Source: Tomitella biformata AHU 1821
Lineage (GTDB): Bacteria > Actinomycetota > Actinomycetes > Mycobacteriales > Mycobacteriaceae
Length of the DNA stretch: 64,000 nucleotides
NCBI RefSeq assembly: GCF_000524475.1
Contig: NZ_BAVQ01000037.1
Span: 1-64,000, forward strand
Direction of reading: 5' to 3'
Below, in pieces: positions 17,835-26,210 of the stretch. The position numbers and the translations under genes are program-made. How positions within the stretch are numbered: the stretch's first letter is position 1; the number at the start of each line of letters is the position of its first letter. The notes beneath the pieces are model-generated. The model worked only from the letters and a program-made list of their open reading frames with translations, did no database searches and was not told the DNA's origin.

Positions 17835-19396
17835 CCGTCTGTGTTGGCGTGGCGCTCGACCGCGGTCTGCGTGCTGAATGGGATGTTCGGGAGCGTGAGG
17901 ATGGCGACCAGGCCAATGACCGCGAGTGGAACACACAACAAGAACAGATCGGCGATGATGTCGGCGTACTGCTCCTGCACCAGGCCGCGCAGGGGTTCTT
18001 CGAGATCCGCCGCCCGGGGGACCGCGGTGCCGGGCTCGTCGGTGTGGGCAACTCCGGTGGACGCTTGGAACGTGAGCAGGCGTGCGGTCAGCACCGCGCC
18101 GAGAACGCTGATGCTGACCGTGCCGGCCAGTTGCCGGAAGAAGGCCGGCAATGCGCTGGCGGCGCCCAGATGTTCAGGGGGCGCACAGTTCTGGGAGATG
18201 ACCAGGAGGTTCTGCATCAAGATCCCCACCGCGAAACCGATGCACAGCAGATAGCCGGAGACGGTGATCAGGCTCGATCCGACTGTGATGGTGGCCAGCC
18301 CGCCCAACCCGGCCGCCAGAGCGGCGCCACCGAGCACCACCCAGAGCTTCCAGCGCCCGGTCCGGCTGATCGATTGTCCGACCACGGTGGCGGTCACGAA
18401 GGTGGCCACCGACGTCGACAGCATGAGCATCCCTGATGCCGAGGCGCTGAGGCCGCGCGCGATCTGGAAGTACTGGCTCATGAAAGTGGGCACCGCGATC
18501 ATCGTGATGCCAAGCGCCACACCGGCTATCACCACGCGCAGGATTGACGCGTCGCGCATTAGGGCGAGCGGGATGATGGGCTCGGGCACGCTGCGTTCGA
18601 CCAGGATCACCAGGATCAGCAACGCCGCGAACGCGGCCCCCATCGCGGCGGAGGGCCAGGAGGCCCACGCGAACTGCTGCCCGGCCACCGTCACCCACAC
18701 CAGCAGCACGCTGGTGGCCGCGGAGATCAGGGTGGCGCCGAGCCAGTCGATCCGCGCCGGGCGGGTCTTCGGCGGCAGGTGGACGGATCTCTCCAGCAGC
18801 AGCACGGCCGCGATCGCGAACGGGATGCCGAGGTAGAAGTTCCAGCGCCAGCCGATGGAGTCGGTGATGAGGCCGCCGAGGACCGGGCCGCCCATGGTGC
18901 CGACTCCGATGACACCGCTGATCAGCCCTGCGTAGCGGCCACGCTCGCGCGGGCTGAGCAGATCTGCGATCAGCACAGGGCCCACCGCTATCAGCCCGCC
19001 CGCGCCGACTCCCTGCAGTGCTCGGAAGCCGATGAGGATCTCTGCGGTGGGGGACAGGCCGGCGCAGAGGGAGGCCAGCACGAAGAGCCCGATGGCCGCG
19101 TGCATGAGCCGCTTGTGCGAGTAGAGGTCGGCCAGCTTGCCCCAGACGGCGAGGCTAATTGTCGTGGTGAGGAGGGTGGAGGTCACCACCCAGGTGTAGG
19201 CGGTCTGGCCCGCGCCGAGGTCGCTCATCATCACCGGCAGCGAGGTGAGGATCGTGGTGGAGGCGAGCGCCGCCAGCACAATGCCCAACAGTGTTCCGGC
19301 AAGGGCCATCATGACCTGCGCCCGCGTTGGCGGAGGGAATGTGGGCGCAGGCGCCGAGCACCCCGCCGCCTCGGTCGTGTCGTCGTCCAGGCTCAT
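17831..19396 (-). CDS. MFS transporter, DHA2 (EmrB/QacA) drug-exporter type, 14 TM
   Basis: 521 residues of strongly hydrophobic helices, consistent with 14 transmembrane segments. Signature motifs include WGKLADLYSHKR (motif A, loop 2-3), RALQGVGAGGL (motif B) and GPVLGGLITDSIGWRWNFYL (motif C, split here). It likely exports a hydrophobic substrate or metabolite by proton antiport. The start at ATG 19396 (MSLDDD) is preferred over the TTG at 19408. Only 24 bases separate it from the terminator of the upstream CoA-transferase, leaving little room for a promoter; read-through or a promoter within the hairpin must be considered. Confidence 0.92.
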   Translation of the reverse strand: MSLDDDTTEAAGCSAPAPTFPPPTRAQVMMALAGTLLGIVLAALASTTILTSLPVMMSDLGAGQTAYTWVVTSTLLTTTISLAVWGKLADLYSHKRLMHAAIGLFVLASLCAGLSPTAEILIGFRALQGVGAGGLIAVGPVLIADLLSPRERGRYAGLISGVIGVGTMGGPVLGGLITDSIGWRWNFYLGIPFAIAAVLLLERSVHLPPKTRPARIDWLGATLISAATSVLLVWVTVAGQQFAWASWPSAAMGAAFAALLILVILVERSVPEPIIPLALMRDASILRVVIAGVALGITMIAVPTFMSQYFQIARGLSASASGMLMLSTSVATFVTATVVGQSISRTGRWKLWVVLGGAALAAGLGGLATITVGSSLITVSGYLLCIGFAVGILMQNLLVISQNCAPPEHLGAASALPAFFRQLAGTVSISVLGAVLTARLLTFQASTGVAHTDEPGTAVPRAADLEEPLRGLVQEQYADIIADLFLLCVPLAVIGLVAILTLPNIPFSTQTAVERHANTDG

Positions 19397-19420
19397 GGCT
19401 GCTCTCAAGTTGTGCGAAAA

Positions 19421-19456
19421 CAGCTCTAGGACTCCGTTGCCGGAGTCCTAGAGCTG
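19421..19456 (-). terminator. Intrinsic terminator after the CoA-transferase gene
   Basis: A perfect 16-bp inverted repeat (19421-19436 and 19441-19456) with a 4-base loop; on the minus strand it is followed by TTTT. It lies 23 bases after the CoA-transferase stop and 24 bases before the MFS start on the same strand, so it might also act as an attenuator for the MFS gene. Confidence 0.85.
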
Positions 19457-19479
19457 CCATCGGAGGGTGATGCTGGGGG

Positions 19480-20694
19480 CTAGAGTACGGCGCCGCTGAC
19501 CTTGAGCTGGATGATCTCGTCCATCGTCAGGCCGATCTCCTCGAGCACCTGATCGGTGTGCTCGCCGTGCTCGGGCGCCCGTCGAAGCTCGCTGGGCTCC
19601 TCGTTGAACTGCACAGGGGCGGACACGAGCTTGAACGGCGTGCCGGCCGCGTCCTCGAGGTCGGCGATATAGCCGTTGGCCATCACCTGGGGGTCGCTGA
19701 CGACCTCGAGCGGAGTCTGGATCGCGGACCACGCGCCCTGGATGTCCTTGAGCGCGACACGCCACTCGGCCAACGTCCTCTTCGCGAAGGCGGTGCTGAT
19801 GACCTCGATCAGGTCTAGGTGGTTCGCGCTGCGGTCCTTGTGGCTGGTGAAGCGGGGGTCGGCGATGTACTCCGGGCAGTCCAGCACGTTCATGAGCTCG
19901 GGGAAGAAACGATCCGACTCCAACATGACGAACGAGATGAACCTGCCATCCGAGGTCTCGTAGCTGTTGACCAGGGGGTTGGCCGCGGTCTTCGGGTTCG
20001 TCTTGGGATAGCGCTCAAGGTCGAACGCGTGCGAGCCGGCGATCGTGGCGCCCATCGCCCAGGCGCCTAGCGCCAGGAGGGAGCTGTCAACGGTCAGCGC
20101 TTCCCCGGTGCGCTCACGGTGGAACAGCGCTGAGGAGATCGCGCCGGCGATGGTGAGTCCGCCCAGGCTGTCGCCGAAGGCGGGACCGGGCATTGTCACG
20201 CGGTAGCCGAGCTCGTCGGGACTGACGTTGTCGGCCGCGCCGCTCCGGCCCCAGAACGAAGTCATGTCGTAACCGCCGCGCTCCGACTCCTCGCCGCGCT
20301 GGCCCACGGAGGAACCGCGGACGTAGATGATATTCGGATTGTGCTTGCGCACGTCCTCGACATCGATGCCGAGCTTCTTGCGGGCGCCCGGACGGAAATT
20401 CGTGAGGAAGACGTCTGCCGTCGCGACGATCTTCATCAGGAGCTCGCGCCCCTCCTCGGTCTTGAGATCCAGTGCCACGCTTCGCTTCCCCCGGTTGGGG
20501 AGCTCGAACATATGGTTCACGCCGCCGGCGGGGACTAGTCCAGAGCTGACGAGCCCCCGCTGGGGGTCGCCAGTCTCGGGGTGCTCGATCTTGAGGACGT
20601 CTGCGCCCCATTCGCTGAGGATCGCCCCTGCGACGGGAACGTACGTCCAGGCCGCGACCTCGACGACGCGGATTCCATTCATTACACCGATCAC
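19480..20694 (-). CDS. CaiB/BaiF family III CoA-transferase
   Basis: 404 residues. N-terminus IRVVEVAAWTYVPVAGAILSEWGADVLKIEHPE (in segments), the NRGKRSVALDLK strip and the ERGGYDMTSFWGRSG segment, whose Asp is at the acyl-enzyme position. It transfers CoA between carboxylic acids. GTG at 20694 is chosen because GGAAGGAAG lies six bases before it; the ATG four codons later is an alternative. It is more distant from the pair at 36159 and 45898, but shares their GYDxxSxWxRxG pattern. A GTCAGA element lies about 105 bases upstream. Confidence 0.92.
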   Translation of the reverse strand: MIGVMNGIRVVEVAAWTYVPVAGAILSEWGADVLKIEHPETGDPQRGLVSSGLVPAGGVNHMFELPNRGKRSVALDLKTEEGRELLMKIVATADVFLTNFRPGARKKLGIDVEDVRKHNPNIIYVRGSSVGQRGEESERGGYDMTSFWGRSGAADNVSPDELGYRVTMPGPAFGDSLGGLTIAGAISSALFHRERTGEALTVDSSLLALGAWAMGATIAGSHAFDLERYPKTNPKTAANPLVNSYETSDGRFISFVMLESDRFFPELMNVLDCPEYIADPRFTSHKDRSANHLDLIEVISTAFAKRTLAEWRVALKDIQGAWSAIQTPLEVVSDPQVMANGYIADLEDAAGTPFKLVSAPVQFNEEPSELRRAPEHGEHTDQVLEEIGLTMDEIIQLKVSGAVL

Positions 20695-21615
20695 GGCGTG
20701 CTTCCTTCCGGATATGTGGGGAGAAGTTGACCTACGGCGTCCAGCAGGACTTGGGAACACCCTCGATGAGCCCTGCAGACTCTCCATCTTCGGATCAATC
20801 TGACTCAGTGTACATCAAACGTGCCGGAGGCTGTGTGGTGCGTCACAGGCCATTATGCACGGCCCGGTTGATGTCGGCGAGGGTCGTCCCGATCGGCGTC
20901 ACGGCAAGGGTCGTCCCAGCTAGCCATGTTGGTGTCATGGCATGCCTCGTTCGCCGGCGTGCCTGTTGGCGTGGATTTCGTGGTCCTCCAGTGGATCTGC
21001 GGAGGCGACTCCCCGATTTTCTCACTGCTTCCATCTGACGCACTAGTGTTGCTACGTGGATGTTCGCGCAGGGGGTAGGGCGGGATTCGCATGTAGTTTT
21101 CAGGCGGTGCCGTGACGGGTGCGGCGGCCGTGGGGCTGGGGCTTCGGTTCGAGTGCACATGAGTGTCAGAGTTGGGCGACTTTTGGAGTCAGATCGCGTC
21201 GCTGGGGGCTAGTGGCGGCCGGTTGTCGGGACTGGGGCCTTGCGGGGTGGCGGCTAGGGTTCGCGGCTTTTCGGCGGCCGCCGACCAGTCTGTGAAAGTC
21301 CTTGACCCGCTCGTGGAGAAATCGCCGCACGATGCCAAAGTGTATTGATTATTGCAGGTAGATGCATATTTATTTTGAGGTCTGGCGGCCGGAAGGCGGG
21401 CGTCCACGGTCCGGTTGCGACAGGATTCGGGAGGGTGTTCGGGCTGCTACGGGTCGTCGTGGGGTGGGGGCCGTGGGGTGATGTCCGGTGCGAGTTTTGG
21501 CATTGACCCTTTCGTGACATGACCATCAGATGTTATGGTCGCCGTGGAGTGATCGGAATCACGTTCGGTGTGTATGGCTCGAACCAATCACGCAATTCAT
21601 CTTTGGAGGACAGCG
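20695..21615. other. Long gene-free region with clustered GTCAGA elements
   Basis: 921 bases in which I find no convincing gene; the short reading frames present have skewed composition and no recognisable domain. It contains four exact GTCAGA elements (20799-20804 and 21034-21039 as TCTGAC, 21165-21170, 21188-21193), one near-copy TGACAT-N4-ATCAGA (21515-21530), and a GTCTGGCGG nonamer (21380-21388). It also has an 11-base direct repeat AGGGTCGTCCC (20880-20890, 20907-20917), a 14-bp palindrome TCGGCGGCCGCCGA (21271-21284) and an AT-rich patch around 21340-21378. It separates divergent CoA-transferase and DUF35/Ltp2 units and is probably a dense control region, perhaps with an unrecognised RNA. 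Confidence 0.55.
21515..21530. promoter_or_regulatory. TGACAT-N4-ATCAGA element before the DUF35/Ltp2 pair
   Basis: TGACAT (21515-21520), four bases, ATCAGA (21525-21530). Spacing equals the copies at 10245 and 15079. It lies about 85 bases upstream of the DUF35 start and overlaps a TGTTATGGT stretch that could be a -10 region. Confidence 0.4.
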
Positions 21616-22029
21616 ATGTCAAATCAGTCGGGGCGGGTGCTACCCGAGGTGACAGGGGAGTCCCGCGATTTTTGGGCGGGGGGATTCGAGGGCGAGCTCA
21701 GGATCTACCGCTGCCAGTCCTGCCGGGGCTGGATCCACCCGCCGGTGGGCGCCTGCTGGCAATGCCGAAGCCTCGATGTCGGCCCTGAAGTGGCCTCGGG
21801 CAAGGGCACAGTGGCGGCCTTCACGGTCAACCACCATCCTTGGCTCCCGGCGTTTCCGCCCCCGTACGTCATCGCCGCTGTCGAGCTCGAGGAGCAGCCG
21901 GGACTGCGGCTGACCACTTGCCTGGTCGAGTGCGACATCGACGAAGTCGTTGTCGGCATGCCCGTGGAGGTCGTTTTCGATGAGCAAGACGATGTCGCCA
22001 TTCCCTTCTTCAAGCCGGTGAGAGCATGA
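21616..22029 (+). CDS. Zn-ribbon/OB-fold DUF35 protein (acyl-CoA-associated)
   Basis: 137 residues. The N-terminal rubredoxin-like zinc ribbon is C33-x2-C36-x10-C47-x2-C50, followed by an OB-fold with GKGTVAAFTVNHHPWLP. DUF35 proteins bind CoA esters and act as partners of thiolase-fold enzymes; in steroid degradation the DUF35 domain of ChsH2 is required by the aldolase Ltp2. GGAGGA lies five bases before the ATG. The stop overlaps the thiolase-fold gene by ATGA, strongly indicating a stoichiometric complex. Confidence 0.92.
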   Translation: MSNQSGRVLPEVTGESRDFWAGGFEGELRIYRCQSCRGWIHPPVGACWQCRSLDVGPEVASGKGTVAAFTVNHHPWLPAFPPPYVIAAVELEEQPGLRLTTCLVECDIDEVVVGMPVEVVFDEQDDVAIPFFKPVRA

Positions 22030-23210
22030 CCTTCGTAGACAACCGTGCAGTGATCACGGGTATCGGACAGTCCCAGATCGGCCGTCGAATCGGCCGCACG
22101 GGAATCGACCTCGCTCTCGAGGCCACAGCTCGGGCGGTGGAGCACGCCGGCCTGTCGTTCGACGACATCGACGGCATCGCAAGCTATCCCGGCCCGGTCA
22201 GCGCCGAGGGCGGGTTTGTGGGCGCGACGACGCATGACGTCCGGGACGCCTTCGGGATGCGGACGCGCTGGCATGTCAGCGGGGTCGAGACCTCCGGCCA
22301 GATCGGCACCCTGCTCGATGCGGCCGCCGCGGTGGCGAGTGGCCGTGCCAACCACGTGCTGTGCTTCCGCTCGGTGTGGGAGGCGACCGCGCAGGCGAGC
22401 GGCAGGGCCGCGGCCCTGGCCGGGAAGCAGACGCGGGCATCAGGGCACGCGGAGTTCCGCCTGCCATTCGGCGCGGCGTCGCCGGCAAACTGGATCGGGA
22501 TGTACGCCCAGCGCTATATGCACGATTTCGGGTTGACGCGCGAGCAGATCGGCAAGCTGGTGATCAACAGCCGCAGCAACGCGGCGCTGAACCCGAACGC
22601 GATCTACCGCGATCCGATGACGATGGACGACTACCTGAACGCGCGGATGGTCTCGTGGCCGTTGGGGCTGTACGACTGCGACGTGCCGGCTGATGGCGCG
22701 ACGGCGATCATCGTCTCCCGCCGGGAGGCCGCAGAGGGACTGAGCAATGCACCGCTCAGCATCGCGGCAGCCGGTGCGGGCCTCTACGAGCGCCACACCT
22801 GGGACCAGCGCAATGACCTGACCACGATGGCATCGCATGATGCGGCTGCCTCGATGTGGGAGACGACGGACCTGACGCCCGCGGATGTCGACTTCGCGAC
22901 GCTATATGACGGCTTCAGCTATCTGACAACCCAGTGGATCGAGGCCTTGGGGTTCACAGAGCACGGCAAGGTCGGGGCGTTCTTGGACGACGAGGACAAC
23001 TACCGAATCGATGGGAAGTTGCCGATCAACCCGCACGGTGGCCAGCTTTCCGCCGGGCGCCTGCACGGTTACGGCTTCCTGCACGAGGCGTGCGCGCAAC
23101 TGTGGCGCGAGGCGGGGGACCGGCAGATCAAGAAGGATTTGGAGATTGCCGCCGTGGGTATCGGAGGCGGTCCGGAGGCCGGCTGCATGCTGCTTCGTCG
23201 CGACTCGTAG
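22026..23210 (+). CDS. Thiolase-fold, Ltp2-like retro-aldolase candidate
   Basis: 394 residues with a thiolase/SCP-x-type fold (RAVITGIGQS start, GQLSAGRLHGYGF and GGPEAGCMLL end). The Cys nucleophile expected near residue 90 of thiolases is absent (segment VETSGQIG), and the thiolase HPxG motif is replaced by LHGYGF. Two tyrosines lie at 294 (TLYDGFS) and 349 (HGYGF). Ltp2 retro-aldolases lack thiolysis and use two tyrosines reported near 294 and 344. I therefore infer C-C bond cleavage of a 3-hydroxyacyl-CoA into an aldehyde or ketone plus shorter acyl-CoA, together with the overlapping DUF35 protein. A non-specific lipid-transfer or thiolase annotation is the alternative. Confidence 0.88.
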   Translation: MTFVDNRAVITGIGQSQIGRRIGRTGIDLALEATARAVEHAGLSFDDIDGIASYPGPVSAEGGFVGATTHDVRDAFGMRTRWHVSGVETSGQIGTLLDAAAAVASGRANHVLCFRSVWEATAQASGRAAALAGKQTRASGHAEFRLPFGAASPANWIGMYAQRYMHDFGLTREQIGKLVINSRSNAALNPNAIYRDPMTMDDYLNARMVSWPLGLYDCDVPADGATAIIVSRREAAEGLSNAPLSIAAAGAGLYERHTWDQRNDLTTMASHDAAASMWETTDLTPADVDFATLYDGFSYLTTQWIEALGFTEHGKVGAFLDDEDNYRIDGKLPINPHGGQLSAGRLHGYGFLHEACAQLWREAGDRQIKKDLEIAAVGIGGGPEAGCMLLRRDS

Positions 23211-23290
23211 CGGAGTAGTCGACACAGATTGTTGGTGGCGCGCCCAGCAGGGCGAGGTGCTACTCGAGATCAGGTCCCAGGAGACAAGAG

Positions 23291-24220
23291 ATGTCTGAAG
23301 TTGAGAAGACTGCCGCACCGGTAGGCGGTGTGGTTGCGGTGCCCCTGTCGCAAGTTCCGAAGAAGACGATGGCGCAGCGGCTCCAGGGCGGCCGCAAGTG
23401 GCGCGCCCTGAGATCCAATCGTGCGGCGATGGTCTCGCTCGCGTTTTTGGTGCTGATGGTTCTGGTCGCGGTGTTCGGCTCGCTGTTGATGACGCATGAC
23501 CCGAATGCGCAGGAGTTGGGCGCGCGGCTGCAAGGGCCTTCCGGGGAGCATTGGCTTGGCACCGACGGGTATGGCCGAGACGTGTTCAGCCGCCTCGTCG
23601 CCTCGACTCAGGTTGCGGTGCTGGCCATTGTGCAAGCGATGGTGCTGGCCATGGCCGTCGGTATCCCACTCGGCCTGTTGGCGGGTCTCGTCGGAGGATT
23701 CGTGGATGGAGTGCTCAGCCGGATCGCGGACGCGCTCATGTCGCTGCCGCCGCTGATTCTTGCGCTCGCTGTGGTCGGCGTGCTCGGGCCGGGGCTTACC
23801 AACGCGATGATCGCAGTGGGAATCCTATTGGCTCCCAGGCTATTTCGAATAGCGAGGGCCGAGGCGCAAGCAGTCTCCGGTGAGTCCTATATCGAGGCCT
23901 GCCGCAGCGTCGGCTGCTCCAACTACAGGCTGCTGTGGCGTCATGTGCTGCCCAATGCCAGTTCCGCTCTCATGATCCAGGTGACGTTCGGAGCCGGCAT
24001 CGTCATCATCGTCGAGGCCAGCCTGAGCTTCCTGGGCTTGGGCGTCGAATCACCTCAGGCCAGTTGGGGATCGATGCTGCAAGACGCATTCCAGAACGTG
24101 AACGTCTCGGCGAACTACATGATCGCGCCGACTGCGGCGATTGTCCTGACAGTGCTCGCGCTGTCGACCTTCGGCGATGGCATGCGCGACGCATTCGAGG
24201 GACGTGGGGCCAATGGCTGA
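23291..24220 (+). CDS. ABC importer permease, peptide/nickel type (DppC/OppC-like)
   Basis: 309 residues. A cytosolic N-terminus with an OppC_N segment (WRALRSNRAAMVSLAFL) and first TM helix, a periplasmic stretch HWLGTDGYGRDVFSRL characteristic of DppC proteins, and five further TM helices. The cytoplasmic EAA loop is recognised in EACRSVGCSNYRLLWRHVLPN. First gene of a complete C-D-F-B-binding-protein importer, 80 bases after the Ltp2-like gene. The last codons overlap the ATPase start. The imported compound may be a peptide-like or unrelated organic substrate; the catabolic setting favours the latter. Confidence 0.94.
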   Translation: MSEVEKTAAPVGGVVAVPLSQVPKKTMAQRLQGGRKWRALRSNRAAMVSLAFLVLMVLVAVFGSLLMTHDPNAQELGARLQGPSGEHWLGTDGYGRDVFSRLVASTQVAVLAIVQAMVLAMAVGIPLGLLAGLVGGFVDGVLSRIADALMSLPPLILALAVVGVLGPGLTNAMIAVGILLAPRLFRIARAEAQAVSGESYIEACRSVGCSNYRLLWRHVLPNASSALMIQVTFGAGIVIIVEASLSFLGLGVESPQASWGSMLQDAFQNVNVSANYMIAPTAAIVLTVLALSTFGDGMRDAFEGRGANG

Positions 24221-25313
24221 CCGGCCATCGACAGAAAAGGTAGATCGTATGCAGGACATTTCGGTGATGGACCCCGCGGAATCGGATTTCGAGACGCAAG
24301 GCCCCACGGGCGAGGACTTCGGCGACGTCGTCCTGGAGGTCTCTGATCTATGCGTCCAGTTCAAGACGGAGCACGGCTGGTCGACGGTGGTCGACCACGT
24401 CAACCTGATCGTGCGGCGTGGGGAGACGCTGGGCTTGGTCGGCGAGTCGGGGTCGGGCAAGACCGTGACCTCGCTGGCGATCATGGGCCTGCTCAGCGGG
24501 CCCAGGGTCAAGGTCAGCGGATCGGTCAAGCTTGCCGGCCGAGAGTTGATCGGGCTGTCGAACGCTGAGATGAACGCGCTGCGCGGCAAGACGATCGGAA
24601 TGATCTTCCAAGAGCCGCGGCGGGCGTTGAATCCGGCCTTCACGGTGGGGGACCAGATTGCGGAGGTCGTCCGCCGCCACGGTGACGGGCTCAGCCGAAA
24701 GCAGGCGTGGGCCAAAGCGGTCGAGATGCTCGAGCTCGTCGGCATCCCGGACGCCCCGCAGCGCGCGGCCGAGTACCCCCATCAGTTCAGTGGTGGCATG
24801 TGCCAGCGCGTGATGCTGGCGATGGCTGTGGCCTGCGAGCCGGTGGTTCTTATCGCCGACGAGCCGACCACCGCGCTCGATGTGACGGTGCAGGCCCAGG
24901 TGCTCGACCTGCTGGCGGAGCTCCAGGACCGGATGGGCCTGGGGATCCTGTTCATCACGCACGATCTGGGTGTGGTGGCGGAGACGTGCGACACCGTCGC
25001 CGTCCTCTACGGCGGGCAGATGATGGAGTCCGCCGTCAGCGAGGACATGTACTTCGACCCGCGCCACCCCTATACCGAGGGCCTGCTGGCATCCACGCCG
25101 GACGCCCAGGTCCGCGCAGACCGGCTGTTCGCGATTGCGGGCACGGTGCCCCCAGCCTGGGATTGGCCAGATGGGTGCCGGTTCCACCCGCGGTGCGGAT
25201 ATGCGAAGGCGGGGGTTTGCGACGGAGTTGCGATCCCGCTCGCCGGCGAAGGCGACCATCTAGTTCGTTGCGCTCGCGCCGACGAGCTCCGCTTGGAAGG
25301 CATTGCGCGATGA
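24213..25313 (+). CDS. ABC importer ATPase, peptide/nickel type (DppD/OppD-like)
   Basis: 366 residues. Walker A GESGSGKT, signature FSGGMCQRV, Walker B VVLIADEPTTALD and the switch His in FITHDLG. The C-terminal extension GCRFHPRCGYA is the OppD-type motif, where some members bind a 4Fe-4S cluster. Two starts are possible: ATG 24213 (overlapping the permease stop, with GAGGGA nine bases upstream) and ATG 24249 (with AAAAGG eight bases upstream); the former is used. The stop overlaps the next ATPase by ATGA. Confidence 0.94.
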   Translation: MADRPSTEKVDRMQDISVMDPAESDFETQGPTGEDFGDVVLEVSDLCVQFKTEHGWSTVVDHVNLIVRRGETLGLVGESGSGKTVTSLAIMGLLSGPRVKVSGSVKLAGRELIGLSNAEMNALRGKTIGMIFQEPRRALNPAFTVGDQIAEVVRRHGDGLSRKQAWAKAVEMLELVGIPDAPQRAAEYPHQFSGGMCQRVMLAMAVACEPVVLIADEPTTALDVTVQAQVLDLLAELQDRMGLGILFITHDLGVVAETCDTVAVLYGGQMMESAVSEDMYFDPRHPYTEGLLASTPDAQVRADRLFAIAGTVPPAWDWPDGCRFHPRCGYAKAGVCDGVAIPLAGEGDHLVRCARADELRLEGIAR

Positions 25314-26140
25314 GCCCTGTACTCGAGATCCAGGGGATGTCGAAGTCCTTTGTGAAGAAGCGAAATCTGATCGGCATGCCTTCGGCTCACACGCATGCGG
25401 TCAAGAACGTGTCGATCACCCTGGAGAAGGGGCGCACTCGAGCCATCGTCGGCGAGAGCGGCGCCGGAAAGTCGACAGTTGGGCGAATGGCCCTGCGGCT
25501 TGCCACTCCAGATTCGGGCAGCGTGAAGCTCTTTGGCGAGGACATCATGAAGATGTCGGCGAAGGACGTGCGTCGGCTTCGCCGGCGGGCGACGATGATC
25601 TTCCAGGACCCGTTCAACTCGCTCGACCCGCTCATGCTCGTGGGCCAGTCGGTGGCGGAGCCGCTGACCTTGCACACGCCGTTGCGCGGCGACGACCGCA
25701 AGCAGAAGGTGGCGGAACTGCTTGAGCGGGTTGGCCTGCGAGTCGACCAGCTCGAAAAGTATCCCCATGAGTTCTCCGGCGGGCAGCTGCAGCGGATCGC
25801 GATCGCCCGGGCGCTGAGCACGGAACCGGAGCTGATCGTCTGCGACGAGCCGGTGGCGGCCCTCGACGTGTCGATCCAGGCGCAGGTGCTGAACCTGTTG
25901 CTGGATCTGCAACGCGAGCGGGAGATCAGCTATCTGTTCATCTCTCATGACCTCGCGCTGGTGAAGATGTTCGCCCATGACGTGACGGTCATGCGTCGAG
26001 GGGAAATCGTTGAGGAGGGGGCGACGGAGCAGATCTTCAGCGACCCCCAGGACCCGTACACAAAGGAATTGCTGTCCGCGATCCCCAAGATGAATCCGCG
26101 CAAGCGCGCGGAGCGGCGCGCAGCGGTCACGACAGCGTGA
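25310..26140 (+). CDS. ABC importer ATPase, peptide/nickel type (DppF/OppF-like)
   Basis: 276 residues. Walker A GESGAGKST, signature FSGGQLQRI, Walker B LIVCDEPVAALD and FISHDLA. Shorter than DppD and without the long C-terminal cysteine motif, as usual for some DppF proteins. GGAAGG lies ten bases before the ATG, which overlaps the DppD-like stop. The two ATPases should form a heterodimer under the permeases flanking them. A longer in-frame reading upstream is an antiparallel artefact of the overlapping gene. Confidence 0.93.
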   Translation: MSPVLEIQGMSKSFVKKRNLIGMPSAHTHAVKNVSITLEKGRTRAIVGESGAGKSTVGRMALRLATPDSGSVKLFGEDIMKMSAKDVRRLRRRATMIFQDPFNSLDPLMLVGQSVAEPLTLHTPLRGDDRKQKVAELLERVGLRVDQLEKYPHEFSGGQLQRIAIARALSTEPELIVCDEPVAALDVSIQAQVLNLLLDLQREREISYLFISHDLALVKMFAHDVTVMRRGEIVEEGATEQIFSDPQDPYTKELLSAIPKMNPRKRAERRAAVTTA

Positions 26141-26210
26141 CGCCCGTCGTGCAGCGGGGCGCAATTGTGGGACTTCGGCACAGAACTGCCGCTATCGAGG
26201 AGTCGGCTTC

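Noticed and set aside
20843-21526. Several 60-105 residue frames in the gene-free region
   Set aside because: Low-complexity composition, no ribosome site and no recognisable fold; repeats explain the apparent internal similarity.
22922-22927. TCTGAC inside the Ltp2-like gene
   Set aside because: Within coding sequence and without the flanking pattern; treated as chance.
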